DNA of 64,000 nucleotides from Hordeum vulgare subsp. vulgare (lineage: Eukaryota > Streptophyta > Magnoliopsida > Poales > Poaceae): assembly GCF_904849725.1 (NCBI RefSeq), contig NC_058524.1, positions 353,273,823-353,337,822 of the forward strand. The letters are read 5' to 3'. The notes beneath the pieces are model-generated. The model saw nothing but the letters and a program-made list of their open reading frames with translations. It was not told where the DNA came from and made no database searches. A program made the position numbers and the translations under genes. The number at the start of each line of letters is the position of its first letter. Position 1 is the stretch's first letter. Shown here piece by piece: positions 10,347 through 23,235 of this stretch.

Positions 10347-10573
10347 TGTATATATAAATATAAACCTTTCCTCAACACATGGTGCTTGATACTATAGTAT
10401 AAGTGGGTTGGAAGAGGGATAAACTATGTTGACTCAAGGATAGAGTTAAACTACTGAAAGTAAAAGACAGGCCCTTTATAGAGGGAAGCATAGGTTGGCA
10501 TGCGCTTTTAATTCGTGGGATGTCTGAACTCTTAATGCAAAGGAACTTCACTTTATATTGACCCTTAAGATAG
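10347..10573 (-). other. gypsy-0 tail segment between CACTA-1 and gypsy-1
   Basis: Non-coding. It starts with the TGT duplication of CACTA-1 and ends with GATAG (10569-10573), the left duplication of gypsy-1. On the minus strand it matches the 3' internal part of gypsy-1 near 46300-46480, including words such as AAAAGCGCATG and CTTCCCTC. No gene is seen. Confidence 0.7.
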
Positions 10574-10656
10574 TGATATGTCTCCAACGTATCGATATTT
10601 ATGAAGTATTTATGCCATGTTTGCCTATGTTTACAATACTTTTATATGGTTTTTCT

Positions 10657-11115
10657 CATTGTTAAGAAAATCGTTAACTCGTAGCTGCTCGGTCAGCTTG
10701 GGAGTAGAGATTAATCGATGAATCGTTCTATTATCTGGATTATTCGGTCGGCCATTAATCGTTAGATTAAATAGGAACCTGTGAACATATTCTAGTTTTT
10801 CATGTATTATACCCTAGTCTCATCCTCTCAGCTATGCGATATACCATAATAGTGTACTGTTTGATCAAATCCTAGCTATTGAGGAGCGAGAGGAGGATGG
10901 GAGAGGTTACATGCCAACAAAATTGGCCTTTTTGGCCCACAAGTTAGTAGGCCAACTAAGATTAATCGGCCTGACAACCTATTATCCGGTCTAACATGCC
11001 ATATAATCGGCCCGACAAGTTAACGCGACGAATAGGTGTTATTCAAATTGGCCACTCAATGAGTAGCGATTAACTAGCCCATTAACTGATTAATCAAATG
11101 AATTCTTGAACAGTG
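10657..11115. mobile_element. hAT-type MITE, 459 bp
   Basis: This segment is absent from the 3' LTR copy, where the flanks are contiguous. Its ends CATTGTTAAGAA and TTCTTGAACAGTG are imperfect inverted repeats. It is flanked by an 8-base duplication with one mismatch (GTTTTTCT 10649-10656, ATTTTTCT 11116-11123). Eight-base duplications and these ends fit the hAT superfamily. No coding capacity. Confidence 0.85.
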
Positions 11116-11402
11116 ATTTTTCTACACTATATATGATTTATCTAGAACTAACGTGGACTAACGGTGTTTTCAGCGGAACTACCGTGGTGTTGTTTTTTGT
11201 TCAGAAATAAAAGTTCTCAGCATGGGACGAAACTTTTTGACAATTTTTTGGAGGAAAAGAGAAGTAGTGGAGCAAAGAACTACCGGAGGGTTGCTCCCTG
11301 GTGCCCACTAGAGACCAGGACGCACCAGCCCCCCTCTGCTGTGATGATGTCTAGTGAGCACCTCGTGGCCCATCTTGGCATGATTCCAACACCCAAAAAT
11401 CC

Positions 11403-11412
11403 TATAAATATA
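11403..11412 (+). promoter_or_regulatory. gypsy-1 5' LTR TATA box
   Basis: TATAAATATA is conserved in both LTRs (also 47331-47340), in a position fit for the LTR promoter. Confidence 0.6.
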
Positions 11413-12591
11413 GAAACCTCCAGAAAATTCACTAGATCAGAAGTTCCTCCGTCGTAGTTCTCTGTATCGACGAAAAACCAATCTTGAGAGAAAATTGTAG
11501 CGAAAACAGGAGAAAAGCAAAGAGACAGATCCAATCCCGGAGGGACTCTCACCCCTCCATGATCCATGGAGGCCAAGGACCAGAGGGGATAACCTCTCCC
11601 CACCTTGGGAGAAGCCATGGATTGTGAGGCCTAAGGGGGGAGACTCTCTTGCCCTATCTTCCTGTCACGCTGGAGTACCATCGGGGGAACCATCGCCGCG
11701 GTGATTGTCTTCATCAACATCACCGTATTCATCGCCCTCCTCATGTATTTTTATCGGTCCACTGTCCCGCACCCCGGTGTAATCCCCTACTTGAACATGG
11801 TGTTTCATGCCACATATTGTTAATCAATGATTGATTTCCATCCTATGATGTTTGAGTAGATCTATGTTGTCCTTTGGGTTTATTGATGATCTTGATTGGT
11901 TTCAGTGTATGTTTTATTTTTGTGTTGTACTAAGGTGCTTTCTGTTAGGAGAACATGTGAAAGATCCACACGGGAGGGTGTTGCAACATGTTCATGATTC
12001 TCTTATAGTGGGTGGTGAGAGTGACATAAACTTATACCCGAGTAAGAGAGTTGTACGTGTACGGGAGTAAAGAGGACTTGATACTTCAGGCTATGGTTGG
12101 GTTTTACCTTAATAATTTCTAGTAGTTGCGGATGTTGGCTAGATGTTTAATCATAAGTTCATATGATCCAAGTACGGAAAGTATGTTAGCTCATGCCTCT
12201 CCCTCATATAACATTGCAAGAATGATTACCGATCTTGTTATCAATTGCCTTGGATGATTTCGCACAACATACCATCATTATTTCACACTCGCTATTTGTA
12301 ATATATTGTAATATATTCTAACTCTATATAATGCAGCAACTATTTTCATATTTAGTTATCCAATATCATGCAAAGCTCTCCTCTTTATACCCACAACGCA
12401 ATTTTATTTCTCGTTACTAGACAAAAGCAAACACTTGGTGTACGTAGAGTCGTATCGGTGGCAGATAGGACTTGTGAGAATGCTGATCTTACCTTTAGCT
12501 CCTTGTGGGTTCGAAAATCCATACTTACTACTTCCATCTTTGGTAAGTGCTATGATGATTCCTTGCACTTGGGGATTATCAAGCTCTTTTC

Positions 12592-12609
12592 TAGCGTCGT
12601 TGTTGGGGA
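12592..12609 (+). other. gypsy-1 primer-binding site
   Basis: TAGCGTCGTTGTTGGGGA, about ten bases past the LTR end, is a decayed form of the sequence complementary to the 3' end of plant tRNA-Asp. gypsy-0 uses the same primer type at 63053-63070. Confidence 0.65.
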
Positions 12610-14698
12610 GCAATAGTGTGGCGTTAATATTTTCGTGTATGCTTGTTTGCTTGTATCACTAAATAGATTTTGTTCCTGTTTTGCTTTTGTTTTATTTTTT
12701 TATTTTTTTATTTGTGGGTTAAACAAACAAAAAAAAATTAAAAAATTAAGAACACAAAAAAATTACTTGCCTTTTTATAAGAGAAACGATTGGAAAGTTG
12801 TGCATTGGAGAAGGAGGGTCGACCTTGAACACTTGTGTTCATGATGATGGAAACAATGTAAAAATATTCATGGAAGTTTGTCATAAAAATAATTATATCC
12901 TTGTAAATACCACTGTACCATAAAAATGATAATCATGATGCTCTTTTGCATGTTTCGTCTACTATCTTTATGTGAGCATCAATGAAATCATCACACCTAG
13001 CTAAAAGGCATTAAAGAAAAGCGCTTGTTGGGGGACAACCCAACACTTTTCATTTATGTTCTTATGTGTTCGCATGATTAAGCTACTGTAATAATCAAGT
13101 TTTATGTCTTTTATTTCAATAAAGTGCCAATTAGAGCCTTTGGGATAGTGTGGATACTTGTTTGTTTGATTCTGTGCAAAAACCGAAAGTTTTGCGTCCA
13201 GTAAATGAATTATGTGATTTTACTGGAGCGTCAAATGATTCTGAATCTCTTACAAAAAATTGCTATGCAAATTATTTGCGTTGTCTTAATGTTTCATAAG
13301 TTTTTGAGTCAGGGAAGTATGGTTTTAATGCAGATCTTTAGAAGCTATTCTGTTTTTCACAAATTCTATTTTGCGTGCATAATTTAATTATTTTAGTGTT
13401 TCTATAACTTATATTGAGTGATATAAATTATGGGAATGATAAAATATAGTTGGTATTATGTAAGAAAAATTATGAATCTTGTCTTGTTACTACCTAAGTG
13501 AATGATCTACATTTATGATATTAACCCATCTCACGAAGTTCTCTTAAGTTTGGTGTGATTGAATTTTTCATGTTTTGGGTGAGATACCAATATGAGGAGA
13601 ATAAGGAGCACCAAGAACCTAATCTTGGGCATACCCAAGGCACCCCCAAGGTAATATCCAAGGAAGACTCAAGCGTCTGATTTTGGGGATGCCCCGGAGG
13701 CATCCCCTCTTTCATCTCCAACATTATCGGTTTATCTTACTTGGAGTTATATTTTCATTCATCAAATGATATGTGTTATTCTTGGAGCATCATTTTATTT
13801 TGTTGTTCTCTATTATACATTATTTATAATCTTGTTTTTCAATAAAAAGTTCCAAGAATTGCCTTTAGAATGCTTGAATTGCATATGTGTTGTACAAAAA
13901 CAGAAATTTATGATGTAGTATTTGAATTATCATATTTTACTGTAGCATGGAGAGTATCTGAAATTTCTCCATAGTACTTCAATAAAAATTATTTATCACT
14001 CCCAAAAGTTTTAGAATTTTTGGAGATACGAAAGTACACTTTTTGTATAGATTAGTACAGACTGTTCTGTTTGGACACATTGTTGTCATGGTTTCGTTAT
14101 CTACTTATCCTATAGTTTCCTTGGCTTATATTATTAGATATAAATTATGGAAATTATTGTACACAATACCTAATGTTTGAAAATTATTATGCAACTTGTC
14201 TTGGCAGTATATAAAGAGTTGAATTTCTTTATTGTGTTCTAACCTATCTCACGAGTTCTTTTCAATTTTTTGTGTCTATGAAGTTTTTGAGACTTAGGTG
14301 AAACCATGATATGAGAGGACTTAAGGAACACAAAAACTCAAGCTTGGGGATGCCCAAGGAACCAAAAGTAAATATTTCAATAAGTCTCAAGCATCTAAGC
14401 TTGGGGATGCTATGCATCCCACCTCTCTTCATCAACAACTATCGGTTAGCCTATGTTGAGCCTAAATTTTTACTTGTCCATATGATACGTGCTATTGTTG
14501 GAATGCAGTTTTGTTTAGTTTGTTGTTTGCATAAAATTATCAGATCTGAAAATCTTTATTGAGAGAGAGTGCTCACATAGATACTTGATTGTTTAAATTC
14601 ATTGATCTTCACTTATATCTTTTGAGAGTAGTTTTATTGTTTCCTCTTGTGCTTCACTTATATCCTATGAGTATATTGTTGAATGAATTGAATACCAT
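12610..14698 (+). repeat. gypsy-1 internal non-coding region with ~730-bp tandem repeat
   Basis: No gene is seen. Two diverged units, about 13100-13740 and 13835-14470, share landmarks in the same order: TTTCAATAAA, a stretch rich in TTTTACTG, CTCACGA.GTTCT, then AAGCTTGGGGATGCCC-like words twice per unit. Minus-strand frames such as 13521-13724 are chance. The ACCAT duplication of the solo LTR lies at 14694-14698. Confidence 0.6.
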
Positions 14699-17600
14699 TG
14701 TAACGCCCAAGATGTGATCCTATCCTTATTTTGGCACGAAGGCCTCGATAGGGATAGAAGCGCATCTCGTCGTTTCGCAAGAATGGATATCGTTACAAGT
14801 ACATGTACTGAAGAGAAGAGTATATGGAATTGTCTTACACTCGCAACAAGCTACATCAGAGTCACGCCAGTACAATACATAAATATCACGAAGAAGAGCA
14901 GGGTCCGACTACGGACGAAAAACAAACGAGAAGAGAACGACATCCATCCTTGCTATCCCAGGCTGTCGGCCTGGAACCCATACTAGATCGATGAAGAAGA
15001 AGAAGAAGAAGCAACTCCAAATGAACAATCATCGCGCTCACGTCTTAATCACCTTACCTGTACCTGCAACTGGTGTTGTAGTAATCTGTGAGCCATAGGG
15101 GACTCAACAATCTCATTTCCAAAGGTATCAAGACTAGCGAAGCTTAATGGGTGAGGTATGGTTAAGTGGTGAGATTGCAACAACGTCTAAAATTTATTTG
15201 GTGGCTAACTTATGAGTACAAGAAATAAGAGGGGGGGGGGTGATCTACGCATAGCGGACGTGAACTACTGCCGATCAAATTAATGATCCTGAACACCTAC
15301 TTACGTCAAACATAACCCCACCGTGTCCTCGATAAGAGAAGGAACCCGCGAAAGAGATAGTCACGGTTACACACTCAGTTGGCATATTTTAATTAAGTTA
15401 ACTTCAAGTTGTCTAGAACGAGTGTTAAACAAAGTTTCCATGTTGCCACATAACCGCGGGCATGGCTTTCCGAAAGATTTAACCCTACAGGGGTGCTCCA
15501 ACTAGTCCATCACAAATTACCACAAGCCGCATAGAAATCCTCGATCACGAAACTCGCGATCTTTTCGGACTCCTTAGTGGAAAACCTCAACTGTGAGATT
15601 ACCCAAAGTTTCACCGGAATTCTGATGCACAAGATATTTCGTCAAAGGTAAAACTAATCCAGCAAGGCCACCCGACGTGTCGACGATCCCGATAGGAGCC
15701 GCGTATCTCGTTCTCAGGACACGACAGATAAGCACAACTTACGGTGGCCTGATAGACATCTCCCGAGTTGCCCCGGGTTGGCCCCGCAAACGACTCTAGT
15801 TTGGACCAGCACCAACAGCACTGGCCCCCTGTGTTATGTTGAATTACTCCTCAGGTAGAGCTAACTCCCTATGCTTTTCAGTATTAACATAATTAATATG
15901 TTGGGCAAATATAGAACCAATGTTGGGACTTGCCAGACTAGTCTTAATCTAAAACGAATTATCAAGGGGGTCCCCATAACAACCCCGATCGTGTTAGGAG
16001 CGCTCAATTATGGAACATAACACCGGTAGCCGAAACTAAGGGGGCAAAGGTGGAATGAAACACCAGGCTAGAAAGGCCGAGCCTTCCACCTTTTACCAAG
16101 TATATAGGTGCATTAATTTAAGTAGCAATAAATATGGTGATATAACCAGGAACCCATGTAATCACACGGAAGCAACTGCACCTGCAACTAGCAACGCTAA
16201 CACATGGTTAAACAAGCGGTAACATAGCCAATCAGTGGTTTTCTAGGTTGAGAACATGTTGAAGGTTTTCATGGCAATGTTTAGAGGCTGATATTTAGCA
16301 CGTGGTAGGCAGCGAGACATCACGATAGAAACAGTAAAACTAGCATGACAATGATAGTAATGGTATCTGGGGAAATGGTCATCTTGCCTGAGATCTCGCT
16401 TGGAAGAAGAATGACTCCGTGAAGCAGGCGAATCGATGTAGGCGAACATGTCCTCACTTTCCGACACGCTTGCGGACCTCTAGCGATACGAAGCAAACCG
16501 GAAACAAGCATCAACACAGATATTCACCACGGCATATGCACGACAAGATGCAATCCACATATGATGCATCATCAGTTGAATATGTGCAAGACATGGCATG
16601 GCAATTCACAACAATCAAACACTACACATTAAGTGAAGTTTAATATGCAACAGGTTGCTTATTGACGAAACTCCACATACGGATTATTTAGTTCTATCCC
16701 GAATAGGTACACGGCAATATTAATTGTGGTTAAACATGGCAAGAGGTGAAGCATAACTAAACTACCTATCTAGGCATTTTAAATGACGTCGGAAACGACA
16801 TATAGCATCTCCGAGATGACCTCGTATGTTAATTTATAATTCTGTCCAGATCTGAACTAACATGTTTTAATATTTGTTAAACAGAAAAATAAATAGGTTC
16901 ACGTGATTCTACTCGTCGTTTCAATCAATCTACACATAGAGAACATCTCCAATGGAGCCACGGTTCAAAAGATACGAACACCGCAAGATATGATGGCATG
17001 AATGCAATATGTGTGCAATGATAGTCATAAGCATTTCAAAACATAGAACCAACAAGATAAGATGAAACTACACGAGAATCTAAGCAAGTTTCATATAGGA
17101 CATGATCAAAACGGAGCAACGGTTCAAGAACTACAAGCTAAACAAGCAATAGTCATAATCTGCCAAAATCAGCCACAAAGCATTTTCTAAACCCCCGAAC
17201 AACAAGCTACACAATTCCTAAATGCTCAAACAAGGCATGGGATAGTAGAGGGCAAGATGCACTACAACATCCTACTAATAACATCTAGCATGGCAGCATG
17301 GATCACTAGGAAAAGAACTCACAAAATGGCATGTCACACACAGTTTCAGACTTACTGAAAATATCAGTTTTGACAATGCATTTTTCGATCTGAAGGCATA
17401 TTGACAGCAACAAAAATATATGCTACAGGGCACCAAATGGCATGAAAATTCACAGCATGCTGAGAATCTGAAGGACTACAACTAACTCCATTGCACCAAC
17501 CTCGAAAGAGCTACAGATCACCAGATAAACCAATGGAAAGGCAACAACAAAATATAACAGATTTCAGACTTAGAAATATTTCAGCATCTCCAAATCAACA

Positions 17601-19616
17601 CTATTTTCTAGCATGTTGAGAACAACCAAACAACACCTAATCATGGATTTCTATTGCAACCAAAATTACCAGAGGCTAGCCTACACATCCAAGGGCATAT
17701 CTCTAGTTGACAACTCATTCATATCATGCACGAATTAAATCCCACAAAATAAACAAAAGGGCAACATGGCAAAATATCACACGCACTAACTTGCTTGAAA
17801 GACAAAACTAAATGCACAGTTAAATTCTACGGAGTTTTCTACCGCGAAAACATATATAACATGAGGGGTTGCAAAATAAAAATATCACCACACGTATATG
17901 CGAGAATATGTCCTAAACACGATATAACAAACTAGCGACGGAACCTACATGTAAAAATGCAAAAAACTACTCTAAAATACATGGAAAAAGGTCCCTAATA
18001 ACATGAGCATTTAAACTACGGGATTTGAGCAACTCGAACACGCACGGAAATAAATACGGGACAATCCCATATGGGGAAAGCACACAAATCTAGGCATACG
18101 GCTAGTCAAACTACTCCAAACATGCATGCAAGTTGCAAATTCCTAATCTACGCGAAATTATACACGAGTTACATATAAGATTCGCCTCGATCCAACACAT
18201 GGTTACTTATCTACTGGCATTTGAAATATAGAGCATTTTCTGAAATTGGATTAATTCCCAGGATAATGGGGAAAATCTACTCGGCCGAAATCCCTAACTG
18301 GGCCGAAACGGCACCGAGCGCATCTTAGCTACATGTCGCCTAGGGCGGGGAATAGGCCGGTTGGAGGGAAGCTCACCTTCGCAGCTCTTGGGCCGGCTCG
18401 GAGAGGAGGCACGCGTAGAGGAGCCGGCGTGGGCGCTGCTTGCTCGGCCTCGGCGGCCAAGCGTGACGGTTGGTGGCGCTGGGCCTGGCCCACGCACCTC
18501 CACGCGCGGTCAACGGGGCCAGGAGGGTCACCTCGTCTCCCTCCCGTCGCCTTCATGGAGAGAGGCCGTGAGGCAATGGCGGCGGCTAGAGGTCGACGGG
18601 AGGCGCTTGGGCGAGGGACACGCCGGGGAGCGGCAGGTCCGGCTGGATCGGGGCACGTGACCGGATCCCCGCCAGCGGCGACAACGCGGCGGCTCCCATG
18701 GCGGCGAGCGGGATCTGGGGCACGGGGACGGCCGGAGGCAGCGGGACATGGGGCACCCGATCCCGGGCTGCCGGAGGCGGGCCAACGACGAGGCATGAGG
18801 CTGCACGGTGGGGCGCAGCCACCGGCGTGAGGCGCGGGGAGGCAGCACGACGCGGGGCGGCAAGGTTCGGGCGGCTGGCTCGGGAAGAGCTCAGGGCAAC
18901 GCGATCCGGGCCTGGGCAGGCACCGGATGGGCTTCGGCGGGCCCGGCGGCTGAGGAGGAGAGAGAGGTGGGAGGTGGCGGCTAGCACGGGTTTCGAGGTG
19001 GGGATTAGGGTTAGGCTAGAATAGGTAGGTGGGGCTGTTTAAATAGGGAAGGGGGGCTAGGTTTAGCAGTTTTTCGCCCCGGTTTGAAACGTACGATCGG
19101 AATCAAACGGTCTCGCACGTGGGGACGGGCTAAATGGCCATGTAGAGTCGCCTAACCGGTGATGAGAGGGAAAACAGGCACCCAACAACGTGATTTAAAA
19201 TACCGAAAAACGTTTGACAATAGACCAAATACGGTGCCGCTACGGTCAACCGCTCGGGTACCAGATGGACTCCGATTGCGACGAAAATTGGCTGGCGGCC
19301 TACGTATAACTAAATAAGACTGCACGCCAAGTTTCAACCCAATCAGAGAATATTTTTAACACACTTTTAAAAAGAAGGTTTGGACGATGCCGCGGGCGCG
19401 TGCTTGTGTGTTCGGGGCTCAGAACGGTCAATGACAAGAACGGAGAGAACCGGCAACTAATAACGGATGCAAGTTTTGAAAACTGGCGGCAATAGGATGC
19501 CGATGCAATGCTGATGATGCGAATGATGCTATGATTATGCGACAAATAAATATAATCACACGACGAAAACGGAATAAAAGGGGAATCTTCTGGAGCGTCG
19601 GTCTTGGGCTGTCACA
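14699..19616 (-). mobile_element. Solo LTR, 4918 bp
   Basis: It begins TGTAACGCCCAAG and ends GGGCTGTCACA, so TG...CA on either strand. It is flanked by perfect ACCAT duplications (14694-14698 and 19617-19621). There is no internal domain, PBS or PPT, so it is a solo LTR. Minus orientation is suggested by TATTTAAA at 19038-19045 (minus), followed by a GC-rich leader (18300-19020). The size fits Sukkula-like or LARD-type long LTRs of Triticeae; I do not claim the family. Frames at 18294-19024 overlap on both strands and are composition artefacts. Confidence 0.85.
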
Positions 19617-19863
19617 ACCATGAAGTTGTAATTATATGTTCATGTCATGCCTAGTAGTTGCTTCACATTGGGTTTAGAAAGTGAAATCTGTTGAATCTTG
19701 ACAATCACAACATTGGTCATACAAGCAATTCATGAATGATTGGTATCAGGAAAAGAACTTTCACATATAAATATATTCTCTTAGACATCTTATAAGATTG
19801 TGTATACCCATTAAATATTTCCAAACTTGAGCAAATTAGTTGAACCTGGAGAAGGAATACAAC
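19617..19863 (+). other. gypsy-1 internal segment
   Basis: A short non-coding piece of gypsy-1 between the solo LTR and copia-1. It ends with ACAAC (19859-19863), the left duplication of copia-1. No gene is seen. Confidence 0.7.
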
Positions 19864-21224
19864 TGAAAGGATCGATAATGTTGACTAGAGGGGGGGGGGG
19901 GTTGAATAGGCAACTACCAATTTTTAGCTTGTCTTTATAAATTAGCATTAGCAACAAAAGGTTCTCTATGTGAACAACTAGGTGAGCAACCTATATGATG
20001 CTAACAACAAGGATAATAAGTGCAAGCAAGGAATAACCCACAACAATAATAAGTACAAAGTAAAGGTAAGAGATAACCGCAAGTGGAACCGGTGGAGACG
20101 AGGATGTGTTACCGAAGTTCCTTCCCTTTCACAGGAAGTACATCTCCGTTGGAGCAGTGTGGAGGCACAATGCTCCCCAAGAAGCCACTAGGGCCACCGT
20201 ATTCTCCTCATGCCCTCCCACAATGCGAGATGCCGTGATTACAATATTGGTGCCCTTGAAGGCGGCGACCGGACCTTAACAAACAAGGTTGGGGTTATCT
20301 CCACACAAAGTTGGAGGCTCCCAACAAGACCACGAAGCTTCACCACAATGGAATGTGGCTCCGAGGTGACTCAACCATCTAGGGTGCTCAAACTCCCAAT
20401 AGTAACAAGATCCGCAATGGATTAGTGGGGGGAATCAAATATCTCTTAGTGGAAGTGTGGATGAAGGCCCTCTCAAGCAATCCCTAGGAAATCAACAAAT
20501 TTGATTGGTTAGGGTGAGAGATCGGGCAGGAATAAGCTTTTGGAGCAACAATGGAGCTTGGGGAGGTGAGAGGTGAGTTTCTTAGGGAAGAAGACACCTA
20601 TATATAGTGGGGGTACAATCCAATCATTACCCACCCACCAACTGCACTAGCCAAGCGGTACTACCGATGTGGGAGCGGGTACTACCGCTGCTAGGAGCGT
20701 TACTACTGCTCCTTAGAACGGTACTACCGTCCGACAGCTCACCAACCATGGTAGTAAGAAAATACTGTCGTGCCTACCACCGTTTGGAAAAATGATGCGC
20801 AAAAAGTCCGATAGTAGTAAAAAAACTACTACCGCACTGAGGGCCGTAGTACCACACATGGAGCGGTAATAAAAAATTACTACCGCCCTTAGAGCGGTAC
20901 TACCGCTGGCCCTTTTGCATATGCATGAAAAAACAAGGTTGGAGCTCCATTGTACCAAGGGAAAGGTGTTGCACTAGAAATGCATACGTGATGATTCCAC
21001 CCAAACCTTTCCGACGCGGACCCCCTCTTCATGGTACGATTTTCCTATGACTCAAATCCACCAAATAGAAACGTAGAAAGAAACCGTCTTCGAAAGACTC
21101 CCAGGGACATCGAATCGTCTTGTGCCTAGTCATGAATTATCTAAAATGCTCAATGCACACAATTAGTCCGCACATGCATTGTCATCAATCACTAAAACCA
21201 CTCAGGGAGAAATATGCCCTAACA
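19864..21224 (-). repeat. copia-1 3' LTR
   Basis: 1361 bp, about 6% different from the other LTR in the first 190 bases I compared. It contains a cluster of GGTACTACCGC / GCGGTAGTACC words at 20650-20910 and the palindromic TATA CTATATATAG at 20598-20607. Confidence 0.9.
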
Positions 21225-21240
21225 ATCTGCCCCTTGTTGG
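21225..21240 (-). other. copia-1 polypurine tract
   Basis: The minus strand reads CAACAAGGGGCAGAT immediately before the 3' LTR, the expected priming site for second-strand synthesis. Confidence 0.6.
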
Positions 21241-21292
21241 TGGACTGATGTCAATATAGGATGTGCACAAAAAGGATATAGGGAAAGCATAT

Positions 21293-22710
21293 TGAAAGTG
21301 CGTTATATCGACTAGAGGGGGGGGTGAATAGGAGATTTTTAGAATTTCATCACTGTGGAAATTCCTTTTGACGAAATTCCTCACTGATGACTAACTTACA
21401 GCGGAAACAGTTAAGGATCAGTTGTGCAATTGTTCACAACAGCGGTATTACAGAGTGAAGATTATGAAAACAGATTGCACAACAAGCAGGCACACAGAAT
21501 ACAGATGATGATTTACTCAAGTGAAGAATTTTGGGGTTGAGGAAATTCAGAGAAAGTCTTCAGCAAATTCTTCAAACAGTCACAGTGAAAGTCATCAACA
21601 CATAATACAGAGAATGTAAAGAGTTGAGGAATTAAAACCCGATTCTTGGTGAAGACTGTTGTTGATGACCCAGTTCCAAGTGCTGTGACAGTTGTACATA
21701 TGGTTTGGAGCGGCTTGGTATTTAAACCAAAGGACACCCAGTCCCAGGACACACAGTCCCTACCGTATTCTCCTTGAGCTAACGACACACAGTCCTCGCC
21801 CAACACTCGTGGTAAGTCTTCAGGGCAGACTTCCAAACCCTCACAAACTCGGTCACCCGACGATCCACAATTGAGTGCTGGATTGCTCTAGACCATGACG
21901 CCTAACCGTCTGGAGGATGCACAGTCCTCAAAGGTAAAAGGCTTCAGTCCCACACAGGAACAACTTCTTCAGTGATGCTCAATCACTAGGTTTGGTTTCT
22001 GGTTTCGGTGGGTGGTGTATTTCCTCACTGATGATTTACTCTCGAAAGCTCTGAGGAATTGGGTTGCTCTTATGACAAGTGTCAGTTTCTAACGGAGCAG
22101 CCAACCAGCTAGTGGTTGTGGGGGGCGGCTATTCATAGACTGGGAGCATCCCGACATGATTTGACATTAATGCCCTTAAATAATATGACCGTTGGAGTGG
22201 ATAAGATCAGTGACTTGGCGTGGCTTATCGAAACGGTCGGGACTCTCAACTGTGAGAGTCCTCATGTTACTCATATTCCTCACTTGAGGCTTTTGATAGG
22301 ATTTGGCTTGGGTTGAGCATGATGAGGAAATCCATTCCATAGTGTTACTTTGACCCCCTTTAACAGTACGGTGTTCCTATTCATCAAATGCGAAGAAAAT
22401 AAAACAGAAAGCGAAAATCTTCACGCTTCTATTTCTTCAGAACGATTTTCTTCAGGAACCACCGATCTTCTCAATATCAATATCTTTATGAGGAATATCA
22501 ATTTCATCGCAAATTCTTCGCGATTCATTTCTTCAGCTTCAGACCAATTTCTTCAACTGAAGACATATATTTTTAGGGGTTGATATTCTTCAAATATCTC
22601 ACACTCCTCAATGACCTATAGATCATGTGTACACTTATAAACACATTAGATACTTAACCTATAAGTCTTCAAACCACCAAAATCACTAAGGGGCACTAGA
22701 TGCACTTACA
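21293..22710 (-). repeat. copia-2 3' LTR
   Basis: 1418 bp. The TATA position reads CTATGAATAG on the minus strand (22129-22138), changed from CTATAAATAG in the 5' LTR. Frames inside it are duplicated in the other LTR and are not genes. Confidence 0.93.
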
Positions 22711-22735
22711 ATCTCCCCCTTTTTGGTGGTTGATG
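22711..22735 (-). other. copia-2 polypurine tract
   Basis: Minus-strand ACCAAAAAGGGGGAGAT abuts the 3' LTR, a strong PPT. The stretch 22736-23235, up to the end of the third gene, holds no gene. Confidence 0.8.
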
Positions 22736-23235
22736 ACAATTAGGTTAAGTCTTCAACAGGGATCAAAAATATGAAGTGTAAATGCTCATTTGAGGAATTT
22801 GAAAACAAGATTCACAGAGACTCCCCCTGAAGATGTGCATACCTTGAGGATTTTGCTTTTATAGCATATGCACATTGATGATTTATATCATGGAGATCTC
22901 CCCCTGAATCTTGTAAATCATGCATACATATAACATATTATATGAAGAAAATGAAGATGCATGATGGCAAATGGTATCTGACGAATTTCAGCATGCGTGC
23001 ATTAAAACTTGAGGAATAAGCATGCGAAGAAAAACGTTCAAAAGCATCAGAGTACCATCGGGCTTAAGTTACAACTCATTACATAAAAACTTCAGAAGAG
23101 CCAAGAGTTTGTAACTTAAATATAGTTCATAAGCCCCAAAAATAAATCCCGTTTGAAGACTAACTCTCAAGTTTCTCCCCCTTTGTCATCAAGGGACAAA
23201 AAGGGACAAACTGAGGACTAACGCCCGTGAAGACT

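Larger units (their letters stand above)
10574..12581 (+). repeat. gypsy-1 5' LTR
   Basis: It starts TGATATGTCTCC and ends GGGGATTATCA. It is about 1.54 kb without the MITE and its target duplication. It aligns with 46969-48063 and 56174-56614. The inner short frames are shadows. Confidence 0.9.

Noticed and set aside
18294..19024. Frames up to 165 codons in the solo LTR
   Set aside because: Arg/Pro/Ala-rich in all frames on both strands, a composition effect of the GC-rich leader.
20641..20910. Possible CRISPR-like or satellite array of short repeats
   Set aside because: Repeats are irregular near-palindromes without constant spacers, in a plant LTR.
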